Of a stretch of DNA of 64,000 bases, positions 1-11,854 are shown piece after piece; position 1 is the stretch's first letter; every line of letters begins with the position of its first letter. Source of the stretch: Prorocentrum cordatum (Eukaryota > Sar > Dinophyceae > Prorocentrales > Prorocentraceae); NCBI GenBank assembly GCA_963575745.1, contig CAUYUJ010009524.1, forward strand, positions 220,135 to 284,134. The letters are read 5' to 3'. The position numbers were made by a program, and so were the translations under genes. The notes beneath the pieces are model-generated. The model was not told where the DNA came from. It worked only from the letters and a program-made list of their open reading frames with translations, and made no database searches.

Positions 1-180
1 CCTCGGGGGGAAAGGCAGCAGAAGGTGCGGGCTTTCCTGGAGGCCCCAGAGGGCCTTCCTGGAAGGCCCCGAAGACCTCCTGCCTTCTCTGAGAGGCTCC
101 CTGAGCCTCCTCCGAAGACACGGAGGGCTTCTGTTTGTGGAAGACGATCACCGGAGAGGAGGCATGTTGCCAAATCATTC
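1..180 (-). repeat. Partial foldback element, family F2
   Basis: The stretch is built of CTTCTGAGAAG-like and GGAGGCTCAGG-like blocks also found in fuller copies at 35071-35273, 46737-46926 and 54866-55059. The block CTGAGCCTCCTCCGAAGAC is in the reverse orientation relative to the 54.9-kb copy. The left part lies outside the window. Confidence 0.4.
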
Positions 181-462
181 CAGACGTCTCACCATTTTGA
201 AACACATGTTTCTCCATTCTTAACATGCAAAAGCATGCTATCACTTATTTGTTTCACACACTTTAACATATGTTCTAAACATGTTTGAATCATTTAATTC
301 AGTGAGAGGACTGTTAGAGGGCTGGAGGGCTTCCAACAAGCCCCGCCCGCCTTCTGAGAACGCACGCCCCCTCTCGGACGCCCAGTGGTTTTTGTGTCCT
401 AGCTCGGATCTCCTGTGGCCACCGGGGACGATCCGGGCACCCCTGGCACGCTCTCGGCCAGG
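181..462. other. Stretch without a recognised feature
   Basis: AT-richer sequence up to about 330, then GC-rich sequence. The start could belong to an intron of the fucosidase gene. No repeat or clear exon was seen. Confidence 0.3.
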
Positions 463-487
463 CGCAGCCCCTGGAATGAGTCCCGAG
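463..487 (+). CDS. Possible exon of GH29 alpha-L-fucosidase (encodes SPWNES)
   Basis: The frame reads RSPWNESR. GH29 enzymes usually carry a YLSPWD-like strand shortly before the motif encoded by the next exon. Joined at the shared trinucleotide GAG (485-487 and 751-753, same codon phase), it runs straight into APPTFGPN of exon 1. The implied intron (488-753) contains a CTC microsatellite. The 5' boundary is unknown because the upstream frame no longer resembles the family. This is the weakest exon of the set and could be chance. Confidence 0.33.
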
Positions 488-534
488 GCCGGGAAACCGC
501 TGAGAACCGACGGAGACGATTGATAATCTCGAGC

Positions 535-733
535 CTCCTCCTCCTCCTCCTCCTCCTCCTCCTCCTCCTCCCGTTTTTGACGTTGGCCATACATTAAGCG
601 AGATCTTGTTGCGTCGCCTCCTCCTCCTCCTCCTCCTCCTCCTCCTCCTCCTCCTCCTCCTCCTCCTCCTCCTCCTCCTCCCCCTCTCCCTCCTCCCCCT
701 CCTCCTCCTCCTCCTCCTCCTCCTCCTCCTCCT
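535..733. repeat. CTC trinucleotide tracts
   Basis: Two CTC runs (about 535-570 and 616-733) lie just upstream of fucosidase exon 1. They open poly-Leu frames on the plus strand and poly-Glu or poly-Arg frames on the minus strand, which are artefacts. Confidence 0.9.
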
Positions 734-753
734 GAATTTCCCCCCCCACGGAG

Positions 754-886
754 CGCCGCCGACCTTCGGCCCCAACTCCAACGGCTGGCTGCTGCAGAAG
801 TCCGCCAGTGCCGAGCAGTTCCTCGAACTCCAGCACGCGCAGCTTCGGGAACTGCTCACCGAGTACGGCCCCGTGTCCCGCCTATG
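754..886 (+). CDS. GH29 alpha-L-fucosidase, exon 1 of the assembled set
   Basis: The translation contains APPTFGPNSNGW, then AEQFLELQHAQLRELL and LLTEYGPVSRL. The block (Q)LRELLT-YGP-S-(I/L)W immediately precedes the catalytic strand in GH29 alpha-L-fucosidases, exo-enzymes that release alpha-L-fucose from glycans. Codons are mostly G or C at the third base. Coding ends around ATG 884-886; the same ATG occurs at 3819-3821, and joining there gives R-L-W-W-D-H-Y in frame. The following intron is 2,935 nt. Placing the donor at AT/GTCGG would give a GT start, but no AG acceptor is possible at the other end. The family assignment is from motif recognition, not a search. Confidence 0.6.
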
Positions 887-1451
887 TCGGAGCGGGCGAA
901 AGAGAGGAGGTCCTTCTGTGACCAATTGGGGCCTTCTGCACAGCAGGAGCTCGACCACAAGAAACCTTCCACAAGAAACCCAGCCCTTAGACCCCAGGAC
1001 GACTATTGGTTTTTGGTGTGGGAGCGTCACGCTTTCCATAGCGACACCATTGAACCTCAAGAAACCCAGGGCACCCTGGAGGCAAGCATGGTGCTTCTTG
1101 GCATGGGCTTCCACTGTATCCTAGTTGGGGCTATCTGTGTACCCTGGGTGAGCGTCATGCCGACCGAAGCCTTCTGGGAAGCTCTGAAGAGGATTCCCAA
1201 TGAGTTCCTCGGGATTCCCAGTGTTCCTTGGGATTCCCCAGGGGTTCTGACAGAACCTACAGATTCCTGACGAACTTCTGACGGATTCCTGAGAATTCCA
1301 AAGAATTCCTCAGGATTCCTGAGGACTCTTGAGGGAGTCTCGCGGGATTCCTGAGGGATTCGAGACGTGAGAGTGAGGGGGCCGAACGGTCATTCATGGT
1401 CCCTGGGTGCGTGGCTGAAGTGGGGATCCGTGATGAGGATTGTGCTTGTTG
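887..1451. other. Intron 1, proximal part with degenerate GATTCCTGA repeats
   Basis: The intron opens with CGGAGCGGGCGA, which is complementary to the intron's 3' end (3793-3818). From about 1190 to 1360 it holds a degenerate 10-15-bp repeat of the type GGATTCCTGA. No gene was seen. Confidence 0.5.
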
Positions 1452-2431
1452 CGTTGTTGCGTTGTTGCGTTGTTGTTGTTGTTGTTGTTGTTGAACATTA
1501 TTTATTCTAAAGAATAATTATTGTTGGGGCCCCTGGTGCGCGACCCCCTCGCCGCGCCTAGGCCGCAGCTACATTTTCATCATTTTCGTGAGGAAGCCTC
1601 AGGTAATACGATGTCATCAAGATCCGGTTGTTTTGTTCCCCCCCGCTGTCCCTTGCAAAAAACACTATAAAATGAAATTTCTTGTTCTAAAATAACCAAA
1701 CTTCAAGAATCCCTTGCAAAAAATAAGGTAAAGTGGACATTCGCGCGCGCAAGACGAAATCCTTCCAAAACCTTAGTGTTCGTAACGATTTCAACATAAA
1801 AACATCAAAAAAACATTTTTTTTTTTTTTTTTTTTTTTTAAGTGTCACAATTTCATCCCGCGCGCTCTTGCGGATTTGCAGGAAACCCAACTTTTTTAAA
1901 CATTTCTGTCAAACGGGCTTTTGCGATCAACTTCTTCACGTGCTTCGAACTTCTCCAACAACGGTTGCGCACCTGCCAGGGCCATCATCCCTGTCAAATA
2001 ATACCATGCGGGACACATTCGTTTTTTCTTTCCGTGCGCACGCCGAAATCTTCAAAAACCATTGGGTTTCGTAGGAATTTTAGCACCGCGCAACATAAAA
2101 TCATTTTTCGCACCGTAGGCCCTTCAAATCGTCGTCGTCGTATACTAAGCTAGTTTCCACAAGATGTTACCACAAGAAGTCATTGAAACCATGCGCCAGT
2201 GTAGTAGCCACGGTCGTCCGCATGCCACGAAGTGAAGTGTCCGAACGTCATAGGGCGGGAAGCTGGGTGTGGGTGGTGGCGAAGAGTCGTTTGGAAATGT
2301 GGTAGAGCTTGAACCGGCCCCCCCACAAAGTGGGGGTATTGGCGGGCGTCGTATGAAAACCCTGGCACTGGTGAGAACACTGAGCGTTCGGGTAAAATGA
2401 TTGTTGTTGTTGTTGTTGTTTGTTTGTTTGT
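1452..2431. repeat. Interspersed repeat R1, copy 1, bounded by TTG microsatellites
   Basis: From GAACATTATTTATTCTAAAG (1493) to GCGTTCGGGTAAA (about 2397) the sequence closely matches 28578-29539, apart from a replaced middle segment. Both copies start in a TTG tract and end in another. Short ORFs inside (such as 1733-2074) are disrupted between copies and are probably not genes. Confidence 0.75.
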
Positions 2432-2860
2432 TTGTTTGTTTGTTTGTTGGTTGGTTGGTTGGTTGGTTGGTTGGTTGGTTGGTTGGTTGGTTGGTTGGTT
2501 GGTTGGTTGGTTGGTTTGTTTGTGGTCGTCGTCCCACCCGCGACCCACCCCGCGACCCACCCTGCGACCCACCCCACGACCCACCCCACCCCGCGACCCA
2601 CTCGCGACCCACCCGCGACACACCCGCGACCCGCTTGCGACCAACCCGCGACCCACCCCGCGACCCATCCGCGACCCACCCGCGACCCACCCGCGACCCG
2701 CTTGCGACCCACCCGTGACCCACCCCGCGACCCACCCGCGACCCACCCGCGACCCACCCGCGACCCATCCGCGACCCACTGGCGACCCACCCGCGACCCA
2801 GAAGCGACCTATTTGCGACCCACCAGCGCCCCTTTCGCGACTTACCCACATTGGTTTAAC
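2432..2860. repeat. TTTG/TTGG tract followed by a CGACCCACCCG minisatellite
   Basis: TTTG and then TTGG tetranucleotides run to about 2526. A 10-11-bp minisatellite (GCGACCCACCC) follows to about 2860. Frames on both strands stay open through them only because of the repeat unit. Confidence 0.9.
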
Positions 2861-3821
2861 GAAGAAATGGGCGCCTGCGGCGGGCTCGTTGTGTAATGTG
2901 TGCAACTTTGGCGCCTGCGGCGGGCTTCTCCAGAGTCTCGCAGACTGCCGACGTCCCCACCGCCCCCTCACGCTTATGCCTACGTAGTTTTTCCTTCGTT
3001 TTCGGCCTCCAGGGCCCCTCGCTGGGCACCAGGGGCGTCAAGAGGCGGCTCGGGATGTGACGCGGGCTCCGGGGAACGGGTCGAGACTTCAGGCTTCGGG
3101 GACCTCGTATTGCTGTTTGGGTGCGAGACCTGCTGCATACAATTGGCTTCGGTCCCGCCGCGGGGAGCACGCCTGGATGCATGACCGCCTCTGGCTGCTG
3201 GCAGGCAGTTGGAACATCCAGCCGCGTGCAGTGAGGAAAATCCTGGATGCCTCACGCGGCGCCAAATAGTTGTATCATCCAGTCCACACTTCTGCTCTGT
3301 GGGAGATGGGTCGACGTTCGCGGCGATGCTCCGGTGTGAATCCGATGTGAAGTCCGACATGAATCCAACGTTATCCGACGGGAACCCGACGTAAATCTGA
3401 CATGCGTGGATCGAACGGAAATCAGGCCCCAACTTGCCGCGCGAGGCCTGGAGAAATTTCATCAGAAATGCAGTCGAAACCGACGGTAGGGACGGGTTTC
3501 CCCAAGGGCACCTTGCACCCTTGCCTCTTCGGCCCATCCTTGACTACCTTCGACGGCCCGCCGCGCTCGAAGAGATCTACGAAACGGGCGTCTGAGGGGC
3601 TTGCGTTCTCATCGCGCATCCTCACGATCAGTCTCAGACTGGGTGCCGCCTCAGACTGGGTGTTGGCGTGGCTCGGGGCGCCCGTGAGCGCCATTCTCGG
3701 CGGAGGCACGGCCTCCCCCAAGGTCTGCGCGGCTAGCTTCCGTCCCGTCGGATGCTGGACCCTGACTGTCCCCGTCCCAGTTCTCACTGCACCCTCCTCG
3801 CCGTCGCCCGCGCCGGGGATG
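2861..3821. other. Intron 1, distal part
   Basis: Mostly unique sequence. About 3480-3600 resembles 53640-53760 (shared TTGCCTCTTCGG and CCGCGCTCGAAGAG blocks), so that part is an interspersed repeat. The intron's last bases before the shared ATG (3793-3818) are CCTCCTCGCC...CGCGCCGGGG, complementary to the intron start. No gene was seen. Confidence 0.45.
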
Positions 3822-3962
3822 GTGGGACCACTACCTCCTGGACGCCTTCGGCGAGGGCGAGACCTGCAACCCAGGGGGGCACACGCCGTGCCCGCAGGGC
3901 TCCTTCCCCGCGGCCTGGGCCAGCTTCACCGCGCAGGTGCGGGCCGAGAGCCCCGGCACGCT
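3822..3962 (+). CDS. GH29 alpha-L-fucosidase, exon 2 with the catalytic WWD motif
   Basis: The translation begins (L)WWDHYLLDAF, then GEGETCNPGGHTPCPQ and SFPAAWASFTAQVRAESPGT. In GH29 the aspartate of the W-(F/W/N)-D strand after LLT-YGP is the catalytic nucleophile, so the D of WWD is the candidate nucleophile (inference from the family motif). Third positions are almost all G or C. The exon joins exon 3 at a shared CT dinucleotide, giving T-L-P-V-V-C-P-G-P-D-C in frame. The following intron is 12,855 nt and begins GAGCCGGGGAG, complementary to its own 3' end CTCCTTCGGCT. No AG lies before exon 3. Confidence 0.62.
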
Positions 3963-4195
3963 GAGCCGGGGAGCAGGCAGGGGACGCCACCCGTCGGGGG
4001 CGGAAAAGAGGGGGGTGATGACTAGGGGGGGTTGGAGATCATGGCGGGGGCCATGATATTTCCCCTGATTTCATGGCGCCTCTTCTCATTTCATTACGTC
4101 CCCGGCCCCCCCGCTGGGCCGCGCACATGCCGCCGGTCATGATTTGCACCCCTCCCTCTTGGACACCCCCCTCTTGGCCGCTCCCGAACCCGCGC
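3963..4195 (+). repeat. Introner-like sequence at the start of intron 2
   Basis: The order AAGAGGG..GTGATGAC, GGGGGCCATGA, CTGATTTCATGGC, ACGTCCCC, GGTCATGATTTGCACCC and ACCCCCCTCTTGG matches, block by block, the complete 181-nt intron at 16873-17053. A third related piece lies at 51690-51795. It suggests that the 12.9-kb intron began as a roughly 200-nt introner and grew by later insertions. Confidence 0.5.
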
Positions 4196-4480
4196 CAGGC
4201 ATGGCGAAGGACCCAGACATGCGAGGCCTCGTTTTTTTTCAAGACGGGGTCCCCAGGTGTCTGCCCCTAATTCTTCAGGGCTGGCTCTTCATCCCGAATC
4301 GATGTTTTTTACATGCCTTGGGTACGGCGAGAGTCTCCAAAGGCCTCCAGGGCCTCCACTTTCTCGAGACGTTGGCGGTCTGTGGAGCGAGGATGGGAGG
4401 AGAGGAAGAGGAGGAGGGATGAGGACGAGAGGGAGGATGAGAAGATCAGGAGGAAGAAGGGGAAGTTCAACATGATTATG
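4196..4480. other. Intron sequence without recognised feature
   Basis: Unique GC-rich sequence leading into an AG-rich stretch and then the GAT tract. Nothing gene-like was seen. Confidence 0.3.
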
Positions 4481-5175
<695 letters not shown>

Positions 5176-5239
5176 CCAATCAGAGCTTGCCTCTGTAGGG
5201 CTCTTAGCGGATTCATATGGTTAGGCTACCTGCGCCGTC

Positions 5240-5700
5240 GATTTTGGCGGCACGCCTGGGTGCCCGGGTGCCCGGGTGCCCGGGTGCCCGGGTGCCCGGG
5301 TTCCCGGTTGCCCGGTAGCCCTACAGCCTTCTAGCTTTGTAGCCGTATAGCCTTACAGCCCTATAGGCCTATAGCCTTATAACCCTTTAGCCCTAATAGC
5401 CTTATAGCACTATAGCCAAATAGCCCTATAGCCCTATAGCCTTCTAGCCCTATACTCTATAGCCCGATAGCCCCATAGTCCTATAGCCCTATAGCCCTAC
5501 AGCCCTATAGCCATATAGCCCCATAGCCCCATAGCCTTATAGCCCTACAGCCCAACCGCCCTAGCCTTATACCCCTATAGCCCTATAGCCCTATAGCCCC
5601 CATAGCCCTATAGCTGTATATGCCTATATCCCTATAGCCCTATAGACCTATAGCCTTATGGTCCTGTAGCCCTACAGCCCCATAGCCCTATATCCCTAAA
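5240..5700. repeat. GCCCGGGT octamer array and CCCTATAG-type minisatellite
   Basis: Several tandem copies of the palindrome-containing octamer GCCCGGGT are followed from about 5330 by 8-9-bp units of the type TATAGCCC. The array sits between two GAT tracts. The unit resembles but is not the TTTAGGG telomere repeat. Confidence 0.9.
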
Positions 5701-5733
5701 AAGATTGTGATTGGGGCTGTTCACCAGTATCGT

Positions 5734-6665
5734 GATGATTATGATAATGATGAGGAAGATGCTGAGGCTGATGATGCCGATGATGATGCTGATGATGATG
5801 AGGATGATGAGGATGATGATGATGCTGCTGATGATTATGAACATGATGATAATGATGATGATGACGATGAGGATTATGATGATGATCATGGTGCTGCTGC
5901 TGATGATGATGCTGATGGTGCTGCTGCTGATGCTGATGATGCTGATGATGATGATGATGATGATGAGGATGAGGACGGGGATGAGGTTGGTTATGATGAT
6001 GCTGATTATGCTGATGATTATGGTGGTGGAGATGATGATCATGATGCTGATAATGCTGATGATGCTGCTGCTGCTGATGATGATGATGATGATCATGATT
6101 CTGATGATGCTGTTGATGATGCTACTGATGATGATGCTGATGATGCTGCTGCTGATGATGCTGATCATGATGCTGATACTGATTATGCTGATAATAATGA
6201 TGCTGATGCTGATGATGCTGATGCTGCTGCTGCTAATGCTGATGCTGATGAGTAGAAGGATGAGGATGCTGATGATTATGCTGCTGCTGATGATGAAGCT
6301 GATGATCATGTTGATGATGAGGATGCTGATGTTGACGATGATGCTGATCAGGATGCTCATCATGATGATGATGATGCTGACGGTGACGATGATGATGAGG
6401 ATCATGATTATGAGGATACTGATGATGATGATGAGGATGATGATGATGATGACGCTGATACTGATGATGATGCTGATGATGATAATGCGGATGATCATGA
6501 TGATGCTGATGCTGATGCTGCTGATGATGATGCCGATGGTGATGATGATGATGCTGATGATTATGAAGATTATGCTGATGATGATGGTGATGGTGATGAT
6601 GATGATGATGCTGATGATGATGACGATGCTGATGATGCTGATGATGCTGATGATGCTGATGATGA
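5734..6665. repeat. GAT trinucleotide tract
   Basis: About 930 bp of GAT/GCT repeats. Frames of up to 377 codons across it are artefacts. Confidence 0.95.
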
Positions 6666-7030
6666 TACAGTCCGAGAAGAAATGCTTGGAAATGTATTTC
6701 GCGCTCGCCTGGGGTCCACGTTCTTCGAGGCGCCGCCATTGAGGTTGCAGCGGTACTGAATGCCTTGCGCGAAAGTGCGATGTCCACATTTAGTCCAATG
6801 CGTGCGGACGTTTCGGTCCCATTGCTTGGTATGGCCATGCGTTGCATCGAAAGTGGTCGCATTGCAGCACGTCGCCTTATGTACGCGCACGCACATACCA
6901 ACAACCACGCACGCACGCGCACCACAAACCACTACGCACGCACCCAGATGCAGGCATGAGAGGGATTCACGGCATTCTGCCTCGCCCGAAAAAAGAGCGC
7001 CGTCGTGACGTGATGCGCGGTAGCCGTGGA
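6666..7030. other. Unique spacer in intron 2
   Basis: Unique sequence with a short CACG-rich patch near 6880-6950. No gene was recognised. Confidence 0.3.
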
Positions 7031-7034
7031 TGCG

Positions 7035-7610
7035 TCCGGCGCCGAGTGTGTCCTGGCATTGTAAGACCCTTTGAAACGCGCGAATGCGTTCGGCGCCGAG
7101 GGTTTGGTGGCACTGTGAGACCATGTGAGACTTGCGGATGGGCTCGGCGCCGAGGGTTTCTGGGCATTGTGAGAACATGTGAATTGCGCGAATGCGTTCG
7201 GTGCTGAGGGTTTCGCGGCTCTGCAAGGGCACGTGAGTCGCGCGGACGTGCTCGGCGCCAGGAGTTCCGGGCCATCGTGAGACTCCTTTGAAACGCGCGA
7301 ATGTGTTTGGCGCCGGGGGTTTCGTGGCACTGTGAGACCATGTGAGACTTGCGGAAGGGCTCGGCGCCGAGGGTTTCGGAACGATTTGAAAGCCTTGAAG
7401 ACGAGCGGTTGCGTTCGGCGCTGAGGGTTCTGTGGCACTGTGAGACCATGTGAGGCTCGCGGATGTACTCGGCGCCGAGGTTTTCGGGGCGATTTGGAAC
7501 CCTTCGAGACGCGCCACTGCGTTCGGCGCCGAGGGTTTCATTGCACTTTGAGACAATGTGAGGCTCGCAGATGTGCTCGGCGCCGAAGGTTTCGGGCACT
7601 TAGTCAACCT
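7035..7610. repeat. 54-bp minisatellite (about 11 copies)
   Basis: Units contain CGGCGCCGAGGGTTTC, GTGGCACTGTGAGAC and CATGTGAGACTTGCGG. The spacing between GGCGCCGA landmarks is 51-60 bp. Because the unit is close to 18 codons, several minus-strand frames stay open and encode an 18-residue repeat. No start context or homology supports a real protein. Confidence 0.85.
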
Positions 7611-7749
7611 TCAGGCCCACGTCGGCTCGACGTGCGTGCAGCGCTGCATGTGACTGTTGGAAGTTGCCGTTGATATGGTGCGTGCTCAAATGCTTCCATG
7701 CATTTTTTTTAAAAGTAATTTAGCTTCCAACTTTTCTCCGCTTGAGATA

Positions 7750-8785
7750 ATGATGATGATGCTGATGGTGCTGTTGATGATGCTGCTGATTATGACGATG
7801 GTGATGATGCAGGTGCTGATGGTGATGATGGCTGCTGCTGATGATGATGCTGATGTTGATAATGAGGATGCTGACGATGATGCTGTTGCTGTTGCTGCTG
7901 CTGCTGCTGCGGCTGCTGCTTCTTCTGATGACGATGAGGGGGAGGAGGCGGAGGAGGAGGAGGAGAGGCGGACGACGAGGAGGATGAGGAGGGGGATGAT
8001 GATGATGGTGTTGATGATGATGATGATGATGATGATGACGACGATGGTGATGATGATTATGATGGTTATGATGATGATGCTGCTGATGATGATGACGATG
8101 ATGGTGCTGCTGATGATGATAATGATGATGATGCTGATGATGCAGATGATGATGAGGGGATGAGGAGGACGACGAGGCAGAGGAGAAGGAGGAGGTGGAG
8201 GTGGAGGAGGAAGAGGAGGAGGAGCAAGAGCAGGAACAGGACCAGGAGCAGGAACAGTAACAACAGCAGCAGCAACAGTTGCAGTTGCAGTTGCAGTTGC
8301 AGGAGCAGGAGGAGGAGCAGGAGCAGGAGCATGAGCAGGAGGAGGAGGAGGAGGAAGAGGAGGACGAGGAGGAGGATGAGTTGGAGGAGTTGGAGGAATT
8401 GGAGGAGGAGTTGGAGGAATAGTCGGAGGAAGAGTTGGAGGAGGAGTTGGAGGAGAAGGGGGAGGATGAGGAGGAGGAGGAGGATGAGGAGGAGGATGAG
8501 TTGGAAAAGGAGGAGGGGGAGCAGGAACAGGAGCAGGAGGAGGAGTAGGAGGAGGAGGAGGAGGAGGAGGCGGAGGGGGTGGAGGAGGAGGAGGAGGAGG
8601 AGGAGGAGGAGGAGGACGAGGAGGAGGAGGAGGGGGAGGAAACGGAGGAGGAAATGGAGGAGGAGGAGGAGGCGGAGGAGGAGGAGCAGGAATAGCAGGA
8701 ATAAGGGGAGGCGGCGGAGGAGGAGGAGGAGGACGAGGAGGAGGAGGGAGAGGATGATGATGAGGAGGAGGAGGAACCATAATAA
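7750..8785. repeat. GAT tract grading into GGA/GAG tract
   Basis: GAT/GCT repeats run to about 8155, then purine-rich GGA/GAG repeats run to about 8785. The switch of repeat unit is abrupt and strand-consistent (purines on the plus strand). Confidence 0.95.
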
Positions 8786-8789
8786 TCGT

Positions 8790-11335
8790 AATTGCCAAAG
8801 AGTAGTACGAATACTATTGCTTTCAAGAATATAGTAATGATTTTAATAATAACAATAATGGCAATCATAGTAATCAGCACGCGAAGAAGCAGACGAAGAA
8901 ACCGACTCATACTACGAATACTAATGCTATTACCTATATTAAGAATAGTAAGAAAACGACCCGTGCTATTACGAAGGATAATCGTAAGAAGACGACCCGT
9001 ATTATTACGAATATTAAACATGTTGTTACGAAGAATAATTCTACGACTGTTAAGAATATGAGCACCACTAATACGACTAAGAATAATAATATCAATACTA
9101 ACAGACATACTAATAATACTTGTAGTGATACTAATAACACTAATCCTAGTATTAATCATACGCATACTAATAAGGATGCCACGAACTAGATAATACGATT
9201 AAAGTAACAACAATACTAATACGCATGCCAATACCATTTCAACTGATAATAGTATGATTGTTAATAGTAATACTTAGAGTACCGGGAATACTAATACTAA
9301 TACCAATACAAACATGATAATAATACGAATAGTAAGACTACTAACACTAATAACAGTGCCATTAACAATAATACTAATAATACGTAAATAAAAGATAAGT
9401 AGTACTATTACTACTAGTACTAATAGTAATAATACTACTAATAATATTAATAATAGTAATGATCCTGACAATGAGAAAAATAGTAATGTTATGATGAGTA
9501 ATAACAATAAGAATGCTAATAATAACAATATAACGATACTAGTAATACTACGAATAATAATACGAATAATATTGATACTACCAGTAATGCTGCTACTACT
9601 GCTACTACTGCTAATGATAATGCTAGGAATATCAATAACACGACTAATACTACTAATACTAATAATAATAACAATAATACTACTAATAATAATAATGATA
9701 TCAATACTACTACTACTACTACTACTACTAATAATAATCATATCAATAGTAATAGTGGTACTACTAATAATAATCATACTAATCATAATAGTAATACTAA
9801 TAATACTAATAATCCTACTGATATTACTAATACTAATAATGATAATGCTACTGATAATGATAATGAACATACTAACAACAAAATGAATACACATTATATT
9901 AATACGAACGGTACTAGTAGTAGCAGTAATACGAATAACCTTGCTAACTATAATGAGAAGAAGAGGAAGTGGAGGAGGCTGATGATGAAGAGGAGGAAGA
10001 GCAGGACAACTGAGCAGGAACAGGAGCACGAGGAGGAGGAGGAGGAGGAGGACGAACAGGACATCATTGACCATGAGCAGGAACACGAGCAGGAATAGGA
10101 GGAGGAGGAGGAAGAGCAGGAGGAGGAGGAGGAGGAAGAGGAGGAGGAGGAGGAGCAGGAGGAGGAGGAGGAGGAGGCGGAGGAAACGTTGGAGGAGGAG
10201 GGGGAATCTATTGAGAAGGAGGAGGTGGAGGAGGATGAGGAGAATGAGGAGGAGGAGTTGGAGGAAGAGTCGGAGGAAGAGTTGGAGGAGGAGATGGAGG
10301 AGGAGGAGGAGGATGAGGAGGAAGAACTCGAGCATGAGCAGCCCGAAGAGGAGATGGAGGAAAAGGAGGAGCAGGAGGAGGAGGACGAGGTGGAAGAGGA
10401 TAAGGACGACGAGGGGGAGGAGGAGGAGGAAGAGGAGGAGGAGGAAAACGAATACGAAACCGAACAGGAGGAATTATAACGCCTAGTAGTACATATACTA
10501 TCACTATTGGTAACTGCGCGAATACATACAGCTTTACCAACACAGAATCTCATAATAGTAGCGGGAATGCTACGACTAAAATGAAAACGCGAATACACAG
10601 GATAAGTCAAATCACAATCAAATTATGAAAAACGATTATTTATAGCACTGGTGCTACGGCAGGTAACACGGACACTAATACGAATCGCAAGAATAACATT
10701 GTTATTACAACTAATATTTTAAACACGACTTCAGCCATCGTAACACGAACACTACTATGAAGCTGGAGAAGCATATTTTGACTGCTCAGACGGACGCTGT
10801 TACTAATCAGAATACGAAAAACACTACGGCACATTATTATAATATGTTGCGGAGAAGCGTATGAAGAATAATGATACAGCCAATAAGGTGCATATTACGA
10901 CTGCTGGCGCTAGTAAGAAACATTTTATTGCTACAAAGACGGTTAATACTAATAGCATTGACTCTATTATTTTTGATGCATGGAGCACTAATGCGGCTAT
11001 TAACACCAAGGAGAACACACTACTAAAACTACTCATACCCAATATTATGAATACATCTAATGCTATAAGTCGCATTCATCGTACCACTGCTGCTGCTGCT
11101 ACTACTACTACTACTAACAACACCATTCTAATCATACAGCATACTCACCATCATGCGAATACCAGTACCAACAATAATACTAACACTATCAGTAGTAATA
11201 AGTTCAATAGTAACACTACTCATAATCGAAATGATATTAATTCTATTACACATACTCTTTAAATGCTAATAACATTAATATCCTTCGTGAATACTGATGT
11301 TCATACAGTCGTAATAATCGTACGAAGAAGATCTT
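8790..11335. repeat. AT-rich AAT/ACT triplet domains split by a GGA block
   Basis: Degenerate AATACTAATA-type triplets at about 8790-9955 and 10481-11335 flank a GGA/GAG block at about 9956-10480. This is the most AT-rich DNA in the window and has no recognisable gene. Confidence 0.85.
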
Positions 11336-11344
11336 AGCAATAAG

Positions 11345-11397
11345 AGGAGGAGGAGAAGGAGGAGGAGGAGGAGGAGGAGGAGAAAAAGGAGGACGAT

Positions 11398-11430
<33 letters not shown>

Positions 11431-11518
11431 ACGGAGGATGATGATGAGAATGAGGAGAAGGAGGAGGAGAAGAGGAGGAGGAGGAGGAGGAGGAGGAGGA
11501 GGAGGAAGAGGAGGATGA
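11345..11518. repeat. GGA/GAC trinucleotide tract
   Basis: Purine-rich GGA and GAC repeats ending next to the 3' side of the minus-strand coding region. Nothing gene-like lies inside. Confidence 0.9.
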
Positions 11519-11854
11519 TGACTATTTTGGATCGCTTTGTTTGCCCAGAGGCCCAGTTGGGACACCGCACCCTAGGCTAAGCACAACCACCCCGCACTCG
11601 GAGCCGAAGCCCCGAATGGGACATGGCTCCGCCCCGCCCAACAGGTGCGCATCCCTCCTGGGGACTGGGTATCTTCGCGCTTCGCGCCCCTGTCCCGTCC
11701 GCGACAGCACCGCCGCTGCCGCCCTGCAGAGCTCGCCCGACGCCGAAGGTGGAGGCAAGAGCGGAGGAAGAGGGAGGCCACTCGCCCCGCGTGCCCGCCC
11801 TCCGCAGCCGCTCACGGTGCTGCACCGCCGCAGTACGCCCACTTCGTCATCAGC
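11519..11854. other. Sequence downstream of the minus-strand ORF
   Basis: GC-rich and non-repetitive. A minus-strand frame covers 11522-11842 and a plus-strand frame also crosses it, but neither has recognisable motifs. It may be the 3' flank of the 11855-12826 ORF. Confidence 0.3.

Noticed and set aside
5330-5700. Telomere-like CCCTATAG repeats
   Set aside because: The unit differs from TTTAGGG, is degenerate, and is embedded between GAT tracts inside a gene.
6570-7607. 345-codon minus-strand frame with an 18-residue repeat
   Set aside because: Follows the 54-bp minisatellite and is open in several frames at once. No start context or recognisable motif.
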